From NCBI GenBank assembly GCA_964036315.1, contig OZ038509.1, forward strand, positions 29,590,968-29,654,967: a stretch of DNA of 64,000 nucleotides, in the 5' to 3' direction. Below, piece after piece: positions 37,298 through 50,738 of the stretch (position 1 is its first letter; each line of letters opens with the position of its first letter). The DNA comes from Acanthosepion esculentum. Taxonomy: Eukaryota > Mollusca > Cephalopoda > Sepiida > Sepiidae. The notes below the pieces were generated by a model. The model ran no database searches, was not told where the DNA came from, and worked only from the letters and a program-made list of their open reading frames with translations. Made by a program: the position numbers and the translations under genes.

Positions 37298-39250
37298 ATC
37301 GATATGGTATCGATCAGAAAATATAGATTTTGACAATTTCCAACAGTTTCCACAAAGTTTTATTGCAAATATTAAGTTTTACAAAGTTTTGAAAAATATT
37401 GAAATTTCAATGCAAAAGTAAGCATTTCAAGCTAGTTTTTCAACGTTAAACACGGTATTTTGCAAATTGATGTTGCTGTTTGAAAACATTAGAAAACCAA
37501 TAAAATTATTGAAAATCGATATGGTATCGATCAGAAAATATTTATTTTGACAATTTCCAACAGTTTCCACAAAGTTTTATTGCAAATATTAAGTTTTACA
37601 AAGTTTTGAAAAATATTGAAATTTCAATGCAAAAGTAAGCATTTCAAGCTAGTTTTTCAACGTTAAACACGGTATTTTGCAAATTGATGTTGCTGTTTGA
37701 AAACATTAGAAAACCAATAAAATTATTGAAAATCGATATGGTATCGATCAGAAAATATTGATTTTGACAATTTCCAACAGTTTCCACAAAGTTTTATTGC
37801 AAATATTAAGTTTTACAAAGTTTTGAAAAATATTGAAATTTCAATGCAAAAGTAAGCATTTCAAGCTAGTTTTTCAACGTTAAACACGGTATTTTGCAAA
37901 TTGATGTTGCTGTTTGAAAACATTAGAAAACCAATAAAATTATTGAAAATCGATATGGTATCGATCAGAAAATATTTATTTTGACAATTTCCAACAGTTT
38001 CCACAAAGTTTTATTGCAAATATAATGTTTTACAAACTTTTGAAAAATATTGAAATTTCAACGCAAAAGTCAGCATTTCAAGCTACTTTTTCAACGTTAA
38101 ACACGCTATTTTGCAAATTGATGTTGCTGTTTGAAAACATTAGAAAACCAATAAAATTATTGAAAATCGATATGGTATCGATCAGAAAATATTGATTTTG
38201 ACAATTTCCAACAGTTTCCACAAAGTTTTATTGCAAATATAAAGTTTTACAAACATTTGAAAAATATTGAAATTTCAATGCAAAAGTAAGCATTTCAAGC
38301 TAGTTTTTCAACGTTAAACACGGTATTTTGCAAATTGATGTTGCTGTTTGAAAACATTAGAAAACCAATAAAATTATTGAAAATCGATATGGTATCGATC
38401 AGAAAATATAGATTTTGACAATTTCCAACAGTTTCCACAAAGTTTTATTGCAACTATTAAGTTTTACAAAGTTTTGAAAAATATTGAAATTTCAATGCAA
38501 AAGTAAGCATTTCAAGCTAGTTTTTCAACGTTAAACACGGTATTTTGCAAATTGATGTTGCTGTTTGAAAACATTAGAAAACCAATAAAATTATTGAAAA
38601 TCGATATGGTATCGATCAGAAAATATTGATTTTGACAATTTCCAACAGTTTCCACAAAGTTTTATTGCAAATATTAAGTTTTACAAAGTTTTGAAAAATA
38701 TTGAAATTTCAATGCAAAAGTAAGCATTTCAAGCTAGTTTTTCAACGTTAAACACGGTATTTTGCAAATTGATGTTGCTGTTTGAAAACATTAGAAAACC
38801 AATAAAATTATTGAAAATCGATATGGTATCGATCAGAAAATATTGATTTTGACAATTTCCAACAGTTTCCACAAAGTTTTATTGCAAATATTAAGTTTTA
38901 CAAAGTTTTGAAAAATATTGAAATTTCAATGCAAAAGTAAGCATTTCAAGCTAGTTTTTCAACGTTAAACACGGTATTTTGCAAATTGATGTTGCTGTTT
39001 GAAAACATTAGAAAACCAATAAAATTATTGAAAATCGATATGGTATCGATCAGAAAATATTTATTTTGACAATTTCCAACAGTTTCCACAAAGTTTTATT
39101 GCAAATATAATGTTTTACAAACTTTTGAAAAATATTGAAATTTCAACGCAAAAGTCAGCATTTCAAGCTACTTTTTCAACGTTAAACACGGTATTTTGCA
39201 AATTGATGTTGCTGTTTGAAAACATTAGAAAACCAATAAAATTATTGAAA
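37298..39250 (+). repeat. Block At-A-A-C-B-E-A-A-C
   Basis: Starts are 37298, 37515 (A with TATTT), 37732, 37949, 38166, 38383, 38600, 38817 and 39034. At-A-C-B-E parallels 18209-19293 with one extra A. The only E monomer outside the triplet array is here. The last C has CGGTA in place of CGCTA, so it is probably a C/B junction, since a D follows directly. Confidence 0.88.
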
Positions 39251-39895
39251 ATCGATATGGTATCGATCAGAAAATATAGATTTTGACAATTTCCAACAGT
39301 TTCCACAAAGTTTTATTGCAAATATTAAGTTTTACAAAGTTTTGAAAAATATTGAAATTTCAATGCAAAAGTAAGCATCTCAAGCTAGTTTTTCAACGTT
39401 AAACACGGTATTCTGCAAATTAATGTTGCTGTTTGAAAACATTAGAAAAGCAATAAAATTATTGAAAATCGATATGGTATCGATCAGAAAATATTGATTT
39501 TGACAATTTCCAACAGTTTCCACAAAGTTTTATTGCAAATATAAAGTTTTACAAACATTTGAAAAATATTGAAATTTCAATGCAAAAGTAAGCATTTCAA
39601 GCTAGTTTTTCAGCGTTAAACACGGTATTTTGAAAATTGATGTTGCTGTTTGAAAACATTAGAAAACCAATAAAATTATTGAAAATCGATATGGTATCGA
39701 TCTGAAAATATTGATTTTGACAATTTCCAACAGTTTCCACAAAGTTTTATTGCAAATATAAAGTTTTACAAACTTTTGAAAAATATTGAAATTTCAATGC
39801 AAAAGTAAGCATTTCAATCTAGTTTTTCAACGTTAAACACGGTATTTTGAAAATTGATGTTTGAAAACATTAGAAAACCAATAAAATTATTGAAA
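39251..39895 (+). repeat. D-Bg-X cluster
   Basis: D (39251), Bg (39468) and X (39685, 211 bp, CTG form) repeat the landmark triplet, but an ordinary A follows instead of V. Confidence 0.9.
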
Positions 39896-41413
39896 ATCGA
39901 TATGGTATCGATCAGAAAATATTGATTTTGACAATTTCCAACAGTTTCCACAAAGTTTTATTGCAAATATTAAGTTTTACAAAGTTTTGAAAAATATTGA
40001 AATTTCAATGCAAAAGTAAGCATTTCAAGCTAGTTTTTCAACGTTAAACACGGTATTTTGCAAATTGATGTTGCTGTTTGAAAACATTAGAAAACCAATA
40101 AAATTATTGAAAATCGATATGGTATCGATCAGAAAATATAGATTTTGACAATTTCCCACAGTTTCCACAAAGTTTTATTGCAAATATTAAGTTTTACAAA
40201 GTTTTGAAAAATATTGAAATTTCAACGCAAATTAAGCATTTCAAGCTAGTTTTTCAACGTTAAACACGCTATTTTGCAAATTGATGTTGCTGTTTGAAAA
40301 CATTAGAAAACCAATAAAATTATTGAAAATCGATATGGTATCGATCAGAAAATATTGATTTTGACAATTTCCAACAGTTTCCACAAAGTTTTATTGCAAA
40401 TATAAAGTTTTAGAAACATTTGAAAAATATTGAAATTTCAATGCAAAAGTAAGCATTTCAAGCTAGTTTTTCAACGTTAAACACGGTATTTTGCAAATTG
40501 ATGTTGCTGTTTGAAAACATTAGAAAACCAATAAAATTATTGAAAATCGATATGGTATCGATCAGAAAATATAGATTTTGACAATTTCCAACAGTTTCCA
40601 CAAAGTTTTATTGCAAATATTAAGTTTTACAAAGTTTTGAAAAATATTGAAATTTCAATGCAAAAGTAAGCATCTCAAGCTAGTTTTTCAACGTTAAACA
40701 CGGTATTCTGCAAATTAATGTTGCTGTTTGAAAACATTAGAAAACCAATAAAATTATTGAAAATCGATATGGTATCGATCAGAAAATATTGATTTTGACA
40801 ATTTCCAACAGTTTCCACAAAGTTTTATTGCAAATATTATGTTTTACAAACTTTTGAAAAATATTGAAATTTCAACGCAAAAGTCAGCATTTCAAGCTAC
40901 TTTTTCAACGTTAAACACGCTATTCTGCAAATTAATGTTGCTGTTTGAAAACATTAGAAAACCAATAAAATTATTGAAAATCGTTATGGTATCGATCAGA
41001 AAATATAGATTTTGACAATTTCCAATAGTTTCCACAAAGTTTTATTGCAAATATTAAGTTTTACAAAGTTTTGAAAAATATTGAAATTTCAATGCAAAAG
41101 TAAGCATTTCAAGTTAGTTTTTCAACGTTAAACACGGTATTTTGCAAATTGATGTTGCTGTTTGAAAACATTAGAAAACCAATAAAATTATTGAAAATCG
41201 ATATGGTATCGATCAGAAAATATTGATTTTGACAATTTCCAACAGTTTCCACAAAGTTTTATTGCAAATATTAAGTTTTACAAAGTTTTGAAAAATATTG
41301 AAATTTCAATGCAAAAGTAAGCATTTCAAGCTAGTTTTTCAACGTTAAACACGGTATTTTGAAAATTGATGTTGCTGTTTGAAAACATTAGAAAACCAAT
41401 AAAATTATTGAAA
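39896..41413 (+). repeat. Duplicate of 29486-31003
   Basis: The order is A, S (40113, 216 bp), B_g, D_c, R, At with GTTATGG dyad (40980, CCAATAG) and Aa (41197). Offsets from the earlier series are 10410 bp throughout. The shared one-base-short S monomer is the strongest marker. GATTTAGAC seen at 29703 is absent here. Confidence 0.9.
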
Positions 41414-44400
41414 ATCGATATGGTATCGATCAGAAAATATAGATTTTGACAATTTCCCACAGTTTCCACAAAGTTTTATTGCAAATATTAAGTTTTACAA
41501 AGTTTTGAAAAATATTGAAATTTCAACGCAAAAGTCAGCATTTCAAGCTACTTTTTCAACGTTAAACACGCTATTTTGCAAATTGATGTTGCTGTTTGAA
41601 AACATTAGAAAACCAATAAAATTATTGAAAATCGATATGGTATCGATCAGAAAATATTGATTTTGACAATTTCCAACAGTTTCCACAAAGTTTTATTGCA
41701 AATATTAAGTTTTACAAAGTTTTGAAAAATATTGAAATTTCAATGCAAAAGTAAGCATTTCAAGCTAGTTTTTCAACGTTAAACACGGTATTTTGCAAAT
41801 TGATGTTGCTGTTTGAAAACATTAGAAAACCAATAAAATTATTGAAAATCGATATGGTATCGATCAGAAAATATTTATTTTGACAATTTCCAACAGTTTC
41901 CACAAAGTTTTATTGCAAATATAATGTTTTACAAACTTTTGAAAAATATTGAAATTTCAACGCAAAAGTCAGCATTTCAAGCTACTTTTTCAACGTTAAA
42001 CACGCTATTTTGCAAATTGATGTTGCTGTTTGAAAACATTAGAAAACCAATAAAATTATTGAAAATCGATATGGTATCGATCAGAAAATATTGATTTTGA
42101 CAATTTCCAACAGTTTCCACAAAGTTTTATTGCAAATATAAAGTTTTACAAACATTTGAAAAATATTGAAATTTCAATGCAAAAGTAAGCATTTCAAGCT
42201 AGTTTTTCAACGTTAAACACGGTATTTTGCAAATTGATGTTGCTGTTTGAAAACATTAGAAAACCAATAAAATTATTGAAAATCGATATGGTATCGATCA
42301 GAAAATATAGATTTTGACAATTTCCAACAGTTTCCACAAAGTTTTATTGCAAATATTAAGTTTTACAAAGTTTTGAAAAATATTGAAATTTCAATGCAAA
42401 AGTAAGCATCTCAAGCTAGTTTTTCAACGTTAAACACGGTATTCTGCAAATTAATGTTGCTGTGTGAAAACATTAGAAAAGCAATAAAATTATTGAAAAT
42501 CGATATGGTATCGATCAGAAAATATTGATTTTGACAATTTCCAACAGTTTCCACAAAGTTTTATTGCAAATATAAAGTTTTACAAACATTTGAAAAATAT
42601 TGAAATTTCAATGCAAAAGTAAGCATTTCAAGCTAGTTTTTCAGCGTTAAACACGGTATTTTGAAAATTGATGTTGCTGTTTGAAAACATTAGAAAACCA
42701 ATAAAATTATTGAAAATCGATATGGTATCGATCTGAAAATATTGATTTTGACAATTTCCAACAGTTTCCACAAAGTTTTATTGCAAATATAAAGTTTTAC
42801 AAACTTTTGAAAAATATTGAAATTTCAATGCAAAAGTAAGCATTTCAAGCTAGTTTTTCAACGTTAAACACGGTATTTTGAAAATTGATGTTGCTGTTTG
42901 AAAACATTAGAAAACCAATAAAATTATTGAAAATCGATATGGTATCGATCAGAAAATATAGATTTTGACAATTTCCCACAGTTTCCACAAAGTTTTATTG
43001 CAAATATTAAGTTTTACAAAGTTTTGAAAAATATTGAAATTTCAACGCAAAAGTCAGCATTTCAAGCTACTTTTTCAACGTTAAACACGCTATTTTGCAA
43101 ATTGATGTTGCTGTTTGAAAACATTAGAAAACCAATAAAATTATTGAAAATCGATATGGTATCGATCAGAAAATATTGATTTTGACAATTTCCAACAGTT
43201 TCCACAAAGTTTTATTGCAAATATAAAGTTTTACAAACATTTGAAAAATATTGAAATTTCAATGCAAAAGTAAGCATTTCAAGCTAGTTTTTCAACGTTA
43301 AACACGGTATTTTGCAAATTGATGTTGCTGTTTGAAAACATTAGAAAACCAATAAAATTATTGAAAATCGATATGGTATCGATCAGAAAATATTGATTTT
43401 GACAATTTCCAACAGTTTCCACAAAGTTTTATTGCAAATATTAAGTTTTACAAAGTTTTGAAAAATATTGAAATTTCAATGCAAAAGTAAGCATTTCAAG
43501 CTAGTTTTTCAACGTTAAACACGGTATTTTGCAAATTGATGTTGCTGTTTGAAAACATTAGAAAACCAATAAAATTATTGAAAATCGATATGGTATCGAT
43601 CAGAAAATATTTATTTTGACAATTTCCAACAGTTTCCACAAAGTTTTATTGCAAATATAATGTTTTACAAACTTTTGAAAAATATTGAAATTTCAACGCA
43701 AAAGTCAGCATTTCAAGCTACTTTTTCAACGTTAAACACGCTATTTTGCAAATTGATGTTGCTGTTTGAAAACATTAGAAAACCAATAAAATTATTGAAA
43801 ATGGATATGGTATCGATCAGAAAATATTGATTTTGACAATTTCCAACAGTTTCCACAAAGTTTTATTGCAAATATAAAGTTTTACAAACATTTGAAAAAT
43901 ATTGAAATTTCAATGCAAAAGTAAGCATTTCAAGCTAGTTTTTCAACGTTAAACACGGTATTTTGCAAATTGATGTTGCTGTTTGAAAACATTAGAAAAC
44001 CAATAAAATTATTGAAAATCGATATGGTATCGATCAGAAAATATAGATTTTGACAATTTCCAACAGTTTCCACAAAGTTTTATTGCAAATATTAAGTTTT
44101 ACAAAGTTTTGAAAAATATTGAAATTTCAATGCAAAAGTAAGCATCTCAAGCTAGTTTTTCAACGTTAAACACGGTATTCTGCAAATTAATGTTGCTGTG
44201 TGAAAACATTAGAAAAGCAATAAAATTATTGAAAATCGATATGGTATCGATCAGAAAATATTGATTTTGACAATTTCCAACAGTTTCCACAAAGTTTTAT
44301 TGCAAATATAAAGTTTTACAAACATTTGAAAAATATTGAAATTTCAATGCAAAAGTAAGCATTTCAAGCTAGTTTTTCAGCGTTAAACACGGTATTTTGA

Positions 44401-45746
44401 AAATTGATGTTGCTGTTTGAAAACATTAGAAAACCAATAAAATTATTGAAAATCGATATGGTATCGATCTGAAAATATTGATTTTGACAATTTCCAACAG
44501 TTTCCACAAAGTTTTATTGCAAATATAAAGTTTTACAAACTTTTGAAAAATATTGAAATTTCAATGCAAAAGTAAGCATTTCAATCTAGTTTTTCAACGT
44601 TAAACACGGTATTTTGAAAATTGATGTTTGAAAACATTAGAAAACCAATAAAATTATTGAAAATCGATATGGTATCGATCAGAAAATATTGATTTTGACA
44701 ATTTCCAACAGTTTCCACAAAGTTTTATTGCAAATATTATGTTTTACAAACTTCTGAAAAATATTGAAATTTCAACGCAAAAGTCAGCATTTCAAGCTAC
44801 TTTTTCAACGTTAAACACGCTATTTTGCAAATTGATGTTGCTCTTTGAAAACATTAGAAAACCAATAAAATTATTGAAAATCGATATGGTATCGATCAGA
44901 AAATATTGATTTTGACAATTTCCAACAGTTTCCACAAAGTTTTATTGCAAATATTATGTTTTACAAACTTTTGAAAAATATTGAAATTTCAACGCAAAAG
45001 TCAGCATTTCAAGCTACTTTTTCAACGTTAAACACGCGATTTTGCAAATTGATGTTGCTGTTTGAAAACATTAGAAAACCAATAAAATTATTGAAAATCG
45101 ATATGGTATCGATCAGAAAATATTGATTTTGACAATTTCAAACAGTTTCCACAAAGTTTTATTGCAAATATTAAGTTTTACAAAGTTTTGAAAAATATTG
45201 AAATTTCAATGCAAAAGTAAGCATTTCAAGCTAGTTTTTCAACGTTAAACACGGTATTTTGCAAATTGATGTTGCTGTTTGAAAACATTAGAAAACCAAT
45301 AAAATTATTGAAAATCGATATGGTATCGATCAGAAAATATTGATTTTGACAATTTCCAACAGTTTCCACAAAGTTTTATTGCAAATATTAAGTTTTACAA
45401 AGTTTTGAAAAATATTGAAATTTCAATGCAAAAGTAAGCATTTCAAGCTAGTTTTTCAACGTTAAACACGGTATTTTGAAAATTGATGTTGCTGTTTGAA
45501 AACATTAGAAAACCAATAAAATTATTGAAAATCCATATGGTACCGATCAGAAAATATTGATTTTGACAATTTCCAACAGTTTCCACAAAGTTTTATTGAA
45601 ATATAAAGTTTTACAAAGTTTTGAAAAATATTGAAATTTCAATGCAAAAGTAAGCATTTCAAGCTAGTTTTTCAACGTTAAACACGGTATTTTGCAAATT
45701 GATGTTGCTGTTTGAAAACATTAGAAAACCAATAAAATTATTGAAA
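41414..45746 (+). repeat. 4.33-kb segment, paralogue of 59636-63968
   Basis: Twenty monomers run N'-A-C-B-D*-Bg-H(CTG)-N'-B-A-C-B-D*-Bg-X-V-P-A-Aa-Y. N' is like N but with CGCTA. Every monomer has a counterpart 18222 bp later, and the only difference I see is ATGGATATGG at 43801. A shorter 8-monomer periodicity (1736 bp) is visible inside it: A-C-B-D*-Bg at 41631 and at 43367. Confidence 0.93.
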
Positions 45747-47699
45747 ATCGATATGGTATCGATCAGAAAATATTGATTTTGACAATTTCCAACAGTTTCC
45801 ACAAAGTTTTATTGCAAATATAAAGTTGTACAAACATTTGAAAAATATTGAAATTTCAATGCAAAAGTAAGCATTTCAAGCTAGTTTTTCAACGTTAAAC
45901 ACGGTATTTTGCAAATTGATGTTGCTGTTTGAAAACATTAGAAAACCAATAAAATTATTGAAAATCGATATGGTATCGATCAGAAAATATTGATTTTGAC
46001 AATTTCCAACAGTTTCCACAAAGTTTTATTGCAAATATTATGTTTTACAAACTTCTGAAAAATATTGAAATTTCAACGCAAAAGTCAGCATTTCAAGCTA
46101 CTTTTTCAACGTTAAACACGCTATTTTGCAAATTGATGTTGCTCTTTGAAAACATTAGAAAACCAATAAAATTATTGAAAATCGATATGGTATCGATCAG
46201 AAAATATTGATTTTGACAATTTCCAACAGTTTCCACAAAGTTTTATTGCAAATATTATGTTTTACAAACTTTTGAAAAATATTGAAATTTCAACGCAAAA
46301 GTCAGCATTTCAAGCTACTTTTTCAACGTTAAACACGCGATTTTGCAAATTGATGTTGCTGTTTGAAAACATTAGAAAACCAATAAAATTATTGAAAATC
46401 GATATGGTATCGATCAGAAAATATTGATTTTGACAATTTCAAACAGTTTCCACAAAGTTTTATTGCAAATATTAAGTTTTACAAAGTTTTGAAAAATATT
46501 GAAATTTCAATGCAAAAGTAAGCATTTCAAGCTAGTTTTTCAACGTTAAACACGGTATTTTGAAAATTGATGTTGCTGTTTGAAAACATTAGAAAACCAA
46601 TAAAATTATTGAAAATCCATATGGTACCGATCAGAAAATATTGATTTTGACAATTTCCAACAGTTTCCACAAAGTTTTATTGAAATATAAAGTTTTACAA
46701 AGTTTTGAAAAATATTGAAATTTCAATGCAAAAGTAAGCATTTCAAGCTAGTTTTTCAACGTTAAACACGGTATTTTGCAAATTGATGTTGCTCTTTGAA
46801 AACATTAGAAAACCAATAAAATTATTGAAAATCGATATGGTATCGATCAGAAAATATTGATTTTGACAATTTCCAACAGTTTCCACAAAGTTTTATTGCA
46901 AATATAAAGTTGTACAAACATTTGAAAAATATTGAAATTTCAATGCAAAAGTAAGCATTTCAAGCTAGTTTTTCAACGTTAAACACGGTATTTTAAAAAT
47001 TGATGTTGCTGTTTGAAAACATTAGAATACCAATAAAATTATTGAAAATCGATATGGTATCGATCAGAAAATATTGATTTTGACAATTTCCAACAGTTTC
47101 CACAAAGTTTTATTGCAAATATTAAGTTATACAAACTTTTGAAAAATATTGAAATTTCAATGCAAAAGTAAGCATTTCAAGGTAGTTTTTCAACGTTAAA
47201 CACGGTATTTTGCAAATTGATGTTCCTGTTTGAAACCATTAGAAAACCAATAAAATTATTGAAAATCGATATGGTATCGATCAGAAAATATTGATTTTGA
47301 CAATTTCCAACAGTTTCCACAAAGTTTTATTGCAAATATTAAGTTTTACAAAGTTTTGAAAAATATTGAAATTTCAATGCAAAAGTAAGCATTTCAAGCT
47401 AGTTTTTCAACGTTAAACACGGTATTTTGCAAATTGATGTTGCTGTTTGAAAACATTAGAAAAGCAATAAAATTATTGAAAATCGATATGGTATCGATCA
47501 GAAAATATTGATTTTGACAATTTCCAACAGTTTCCACAAAGTTTTATTGCAAATATAAAGTTTTACAAACATTTTAAAAATATTGAAATTTCAATGCGAA
47601 AAGTAAGCATTTCAAGCTAGTTTTTCAACGTTAAACACGGTATTTTGAAAATTGATGTTGCTGTTTGAAAACATTAGAAAACCAATAAAATTATTGAAA
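45747..47699 (+). repeat. Local rearranged copy: Z/B-V-P-A-Y-Z-W-A-U
   Basis: The monomer at 45747 has the Z marker TTGTAC but a B-type TTTTGC end. V (45964), P (46181), an A that starts like 45097 (TTTCAAAC) and ends like 45314 (GAAAATT) at 46398, and Y (46615) follow, so two monomers have fused into one. V recurs at 1301 bp (44663, 45964) and Y at 1084 bp (45531, 46615). Z, W, A (AAAAGC) and U end the block. Confidence 0.9.
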
Positions 47700-50600
47700 A
47701 ACGATATGGTATCGATCAGAAAATATAGATTTTGACAATTTCCAACAGTTTCCACAAAGTTTTATTGCAAATATTAAGTTTTACAAAGTTTTGAAAAATA
47801 TTGAAATTTCAATGCAAAAGTAAGCATTTCAAGCTAGTTTTTCAACGTTAAACACGGTATTTTGCAAATTGATGTTGCTGTTTGAAAACATTAGAAAACC
47901 AATAAAATTATTGAAAATCGATATGGTATCGATCAGAAAATATTGATTTTGACAATTTCCAACAGTTTCCACAAAGTTTTATTGCAAATATTAAGTTTTA
48001 CAAAGTTTTGAAAAATATTGAAATTTCAATGCAAAAGTAAGCATTTCAAGCTAGTTTTTCAACGTTAAACACGGTATTTTGCAAATTGATGTTGCTGTTT
48101 GAAAACATTAGAAAACCAATAAAATTATTGAAAATCGATATGGTATCGATCAGAAAATATAGATTTTGACAATTTCCCACAGTTTCCACAAAGTTTTATT
48201 GCAAATATTAAGTTTTACAAAGTTTTGAAAAATATTGAAATTTCAACGCAAAAGTAAGCATTTCAAGCTAGTTTTTCAACGTTAAACACGCTATTTTGCA
48301 AATTGATGTTGCTGTTTGAAAACATTAGAAAACCAATAAAATTATTGAAAATCGATATGGTATCGATCAGAAAATATTGATTTTGACAATTTCCAACAGT
48401 TTCCACAAAGTTTTATTGCAAATATAAAGTTTTAGAAACATTTGAAAAATATTGAAATTTCAATGCAAAAGTAAGCATTTCAAGCTAGTTTTTCAACGTT
48501 AAACACGGTATTTTGCAAATTGATGTTGCTGTTTGAAAACATTAGAAAACCAATAAAATTATTGAAAATCGATATGGTATCGATCAGAAAATATAGATTT
48601 TGACAATTTCCAACAGTTTCCACAAAGTTTTATTGCAAATATTAAGTTTTACAAAGTTTTGAAAAATATTGAAATTTCAAAGCAAAAGTAAGCATCTCAA
48701 GCTAGTTTTTCAACGTTAAACACGGTATTCTGCAAATTAATGTTGCTGTTTGAAAACATTAGAAAACCTATAAAATTATTGAAAATCGATATGGTATCGA
48801 TCAGAAAATATTGATTTTGACAATTTCCAACAGTTTCCACAAAGTTTTATTGCAAATATTATGTTTTACAAACTTTTGAAAAATATTGAAATTTCAACGC
48901 AAAAGTCAGCATTTCAAGCTACTTTTTCAACGTTAAACACGCTATTCTGCAAATTAATGTTGCTGTTTGAAAACATTAGAAAACCAATAAAATTATTGAA
49001 AATCGTTATAATATCGATCAGAAAATATAGATTTTGACAATTTCCAACAGTTTCCACAAAGTTTTATTGCAAATATTAAGTTTTACAAAGTTTTGAAAAA
49101 TATTGAAATTTCAATGCAAAAGTAAGCATTTCAAGTTAGTTTTTCAACGTTAAACACGGTATTTTGCAAATTGATGTTGCTGTTTGAAAACATTAGAAAA
49201 CCAATAAAATTATTGAAAATCGATATGGTATCGATCAGAAAATATTGATTTTGACAATTTCCAACAGTTTCCACAAAGTTTTATTGCAAATATAAAGTTT
49301 TACAAACATTTGAAAAATATTGAAATTTCAATGCAAAAGTAAGCATTTCAAGCTAGTTTTTCAACGTTAAACACGGTATTTTGCAAATTGATGTTGCTGT
49401 TTGAAAACATTAGAAAACCAATAAAATTATTGAAAATCGATATGGTATCGATCAGAAAATATTGATTTTGACAATTTCCAACAGTTTCCACAAAGTTTTA
49501 TTGCAAATATTAAGTTTTACAAAGTTTTGAAAAATATTGAAATTTCAATGCAAAAGTAAGCATTTCAAGCTAGTTTTTCAACGTTAAACACGGTATTTTG
49601 CAAATTGATGTTGCTGTTTGAAAACATTAGAAAACCAATAAAATTATTGAAAATCGATATGGTATCGATCAGAAAATATTTATTTTGACAATTTCCAACA
49701 GTTTCCACAAAGTTTTATTGCAAATATAATGTTTTACAAACTTTTGAAAAATATTGAAATTTCAACGCAAAAGTCAGCATTTCAAGCTACTTTTTCAACG
49801 TTAAACACGCTATTTTGCAAATTGATGTTGCTGTTTGAAAACATTAGAAAACCAATAAAATTATTGAAAATCGATATGGTATCGATCAGAAAATATTGAT
49901 TTTGACAATTTCCAACAGTTTCCACAAAGTTTTATTGCAAATATAAAGTTTTACAAACATTTGAAAAATATTGAAATTTCAATGCAAAAGTAAGCATTTC
50001 AAGCTAGTTTTTCAACGTTAAACACGGTATTTTAAAAATTGATGTTGCTGTTTGAAAACATTAGAATACCAATAAAATTATTGAAAATCGATATGGTATC
50101 GATCAGAAAATATTGATTTTGACAATTTCCAACAGTTTCCACAAAGTTTTATTGCAAATATTAAGTTATACAAACTTTTGAAAAATATTGAAATTTCAAT
50201 GCAAAAGTAAGCATTTCAAGGTAGTTTTTCAACGTTAAACACGGTATTTTGCAAATTGATGTTCCTGTTTGAAACCATTAGAAAACCAATAAAATTATTG
50301 AAAATCGATATGGTATCGATCAGAAAATATTGATTTTGACAATTTTCAACAGTTTCCACAAAGTTTTATTGCAAATATTAAGTTTTACAAAGTTTTGAAA
50401 AATATTGAAATTTCAATGCAAAAGTAAGCATTTCAAGCTAGTTTTTCAACGTTAAACACGGTATTTTGCAAATTGATGTTGCTGTTTGAAAACATTAGAA
50501 AAGCAATAAAATTATTGAAAATCGATATGGTATCGATCAGAAAATATTGATTTTGACAATTTCCAACAGTTTCCACAAAGTTTTATTGCAAATATAAAGT

Positions 50601-50738
50601 TTTACAAACATTTTAAAAATATTGAAATTTCAATGCGAAAAGTAAGCATTTCAAGCTAGTTTTTCAACGTTAAACACGGTATTTTGAAAATTGATGTTGC
50701 TGTTTGAAAACATTAGAAAACCAATAAAATTGTTGAAA
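47700..50738 (+). repeat. Block At-A-S-B_g-D_t-R-At-B-A-C-Z-W-A-U
   Basis: Starts are 47700 (AACGAT dyad), 47917, 48134, 48351, 48568, 48785, 49002, 49219, 49436, 49653, 49870, 50087, 50304 and 50521. The At at 49002 has ATCGTTATAATATCGAT, the most altered dyad in the window. The monomer at 49870 is B-like at 76-94 and Z-like at the end (TTTTAAAAATT, AGAATACC). U at 50521 ends in TTGTTGAAA. Confidence 0.88.
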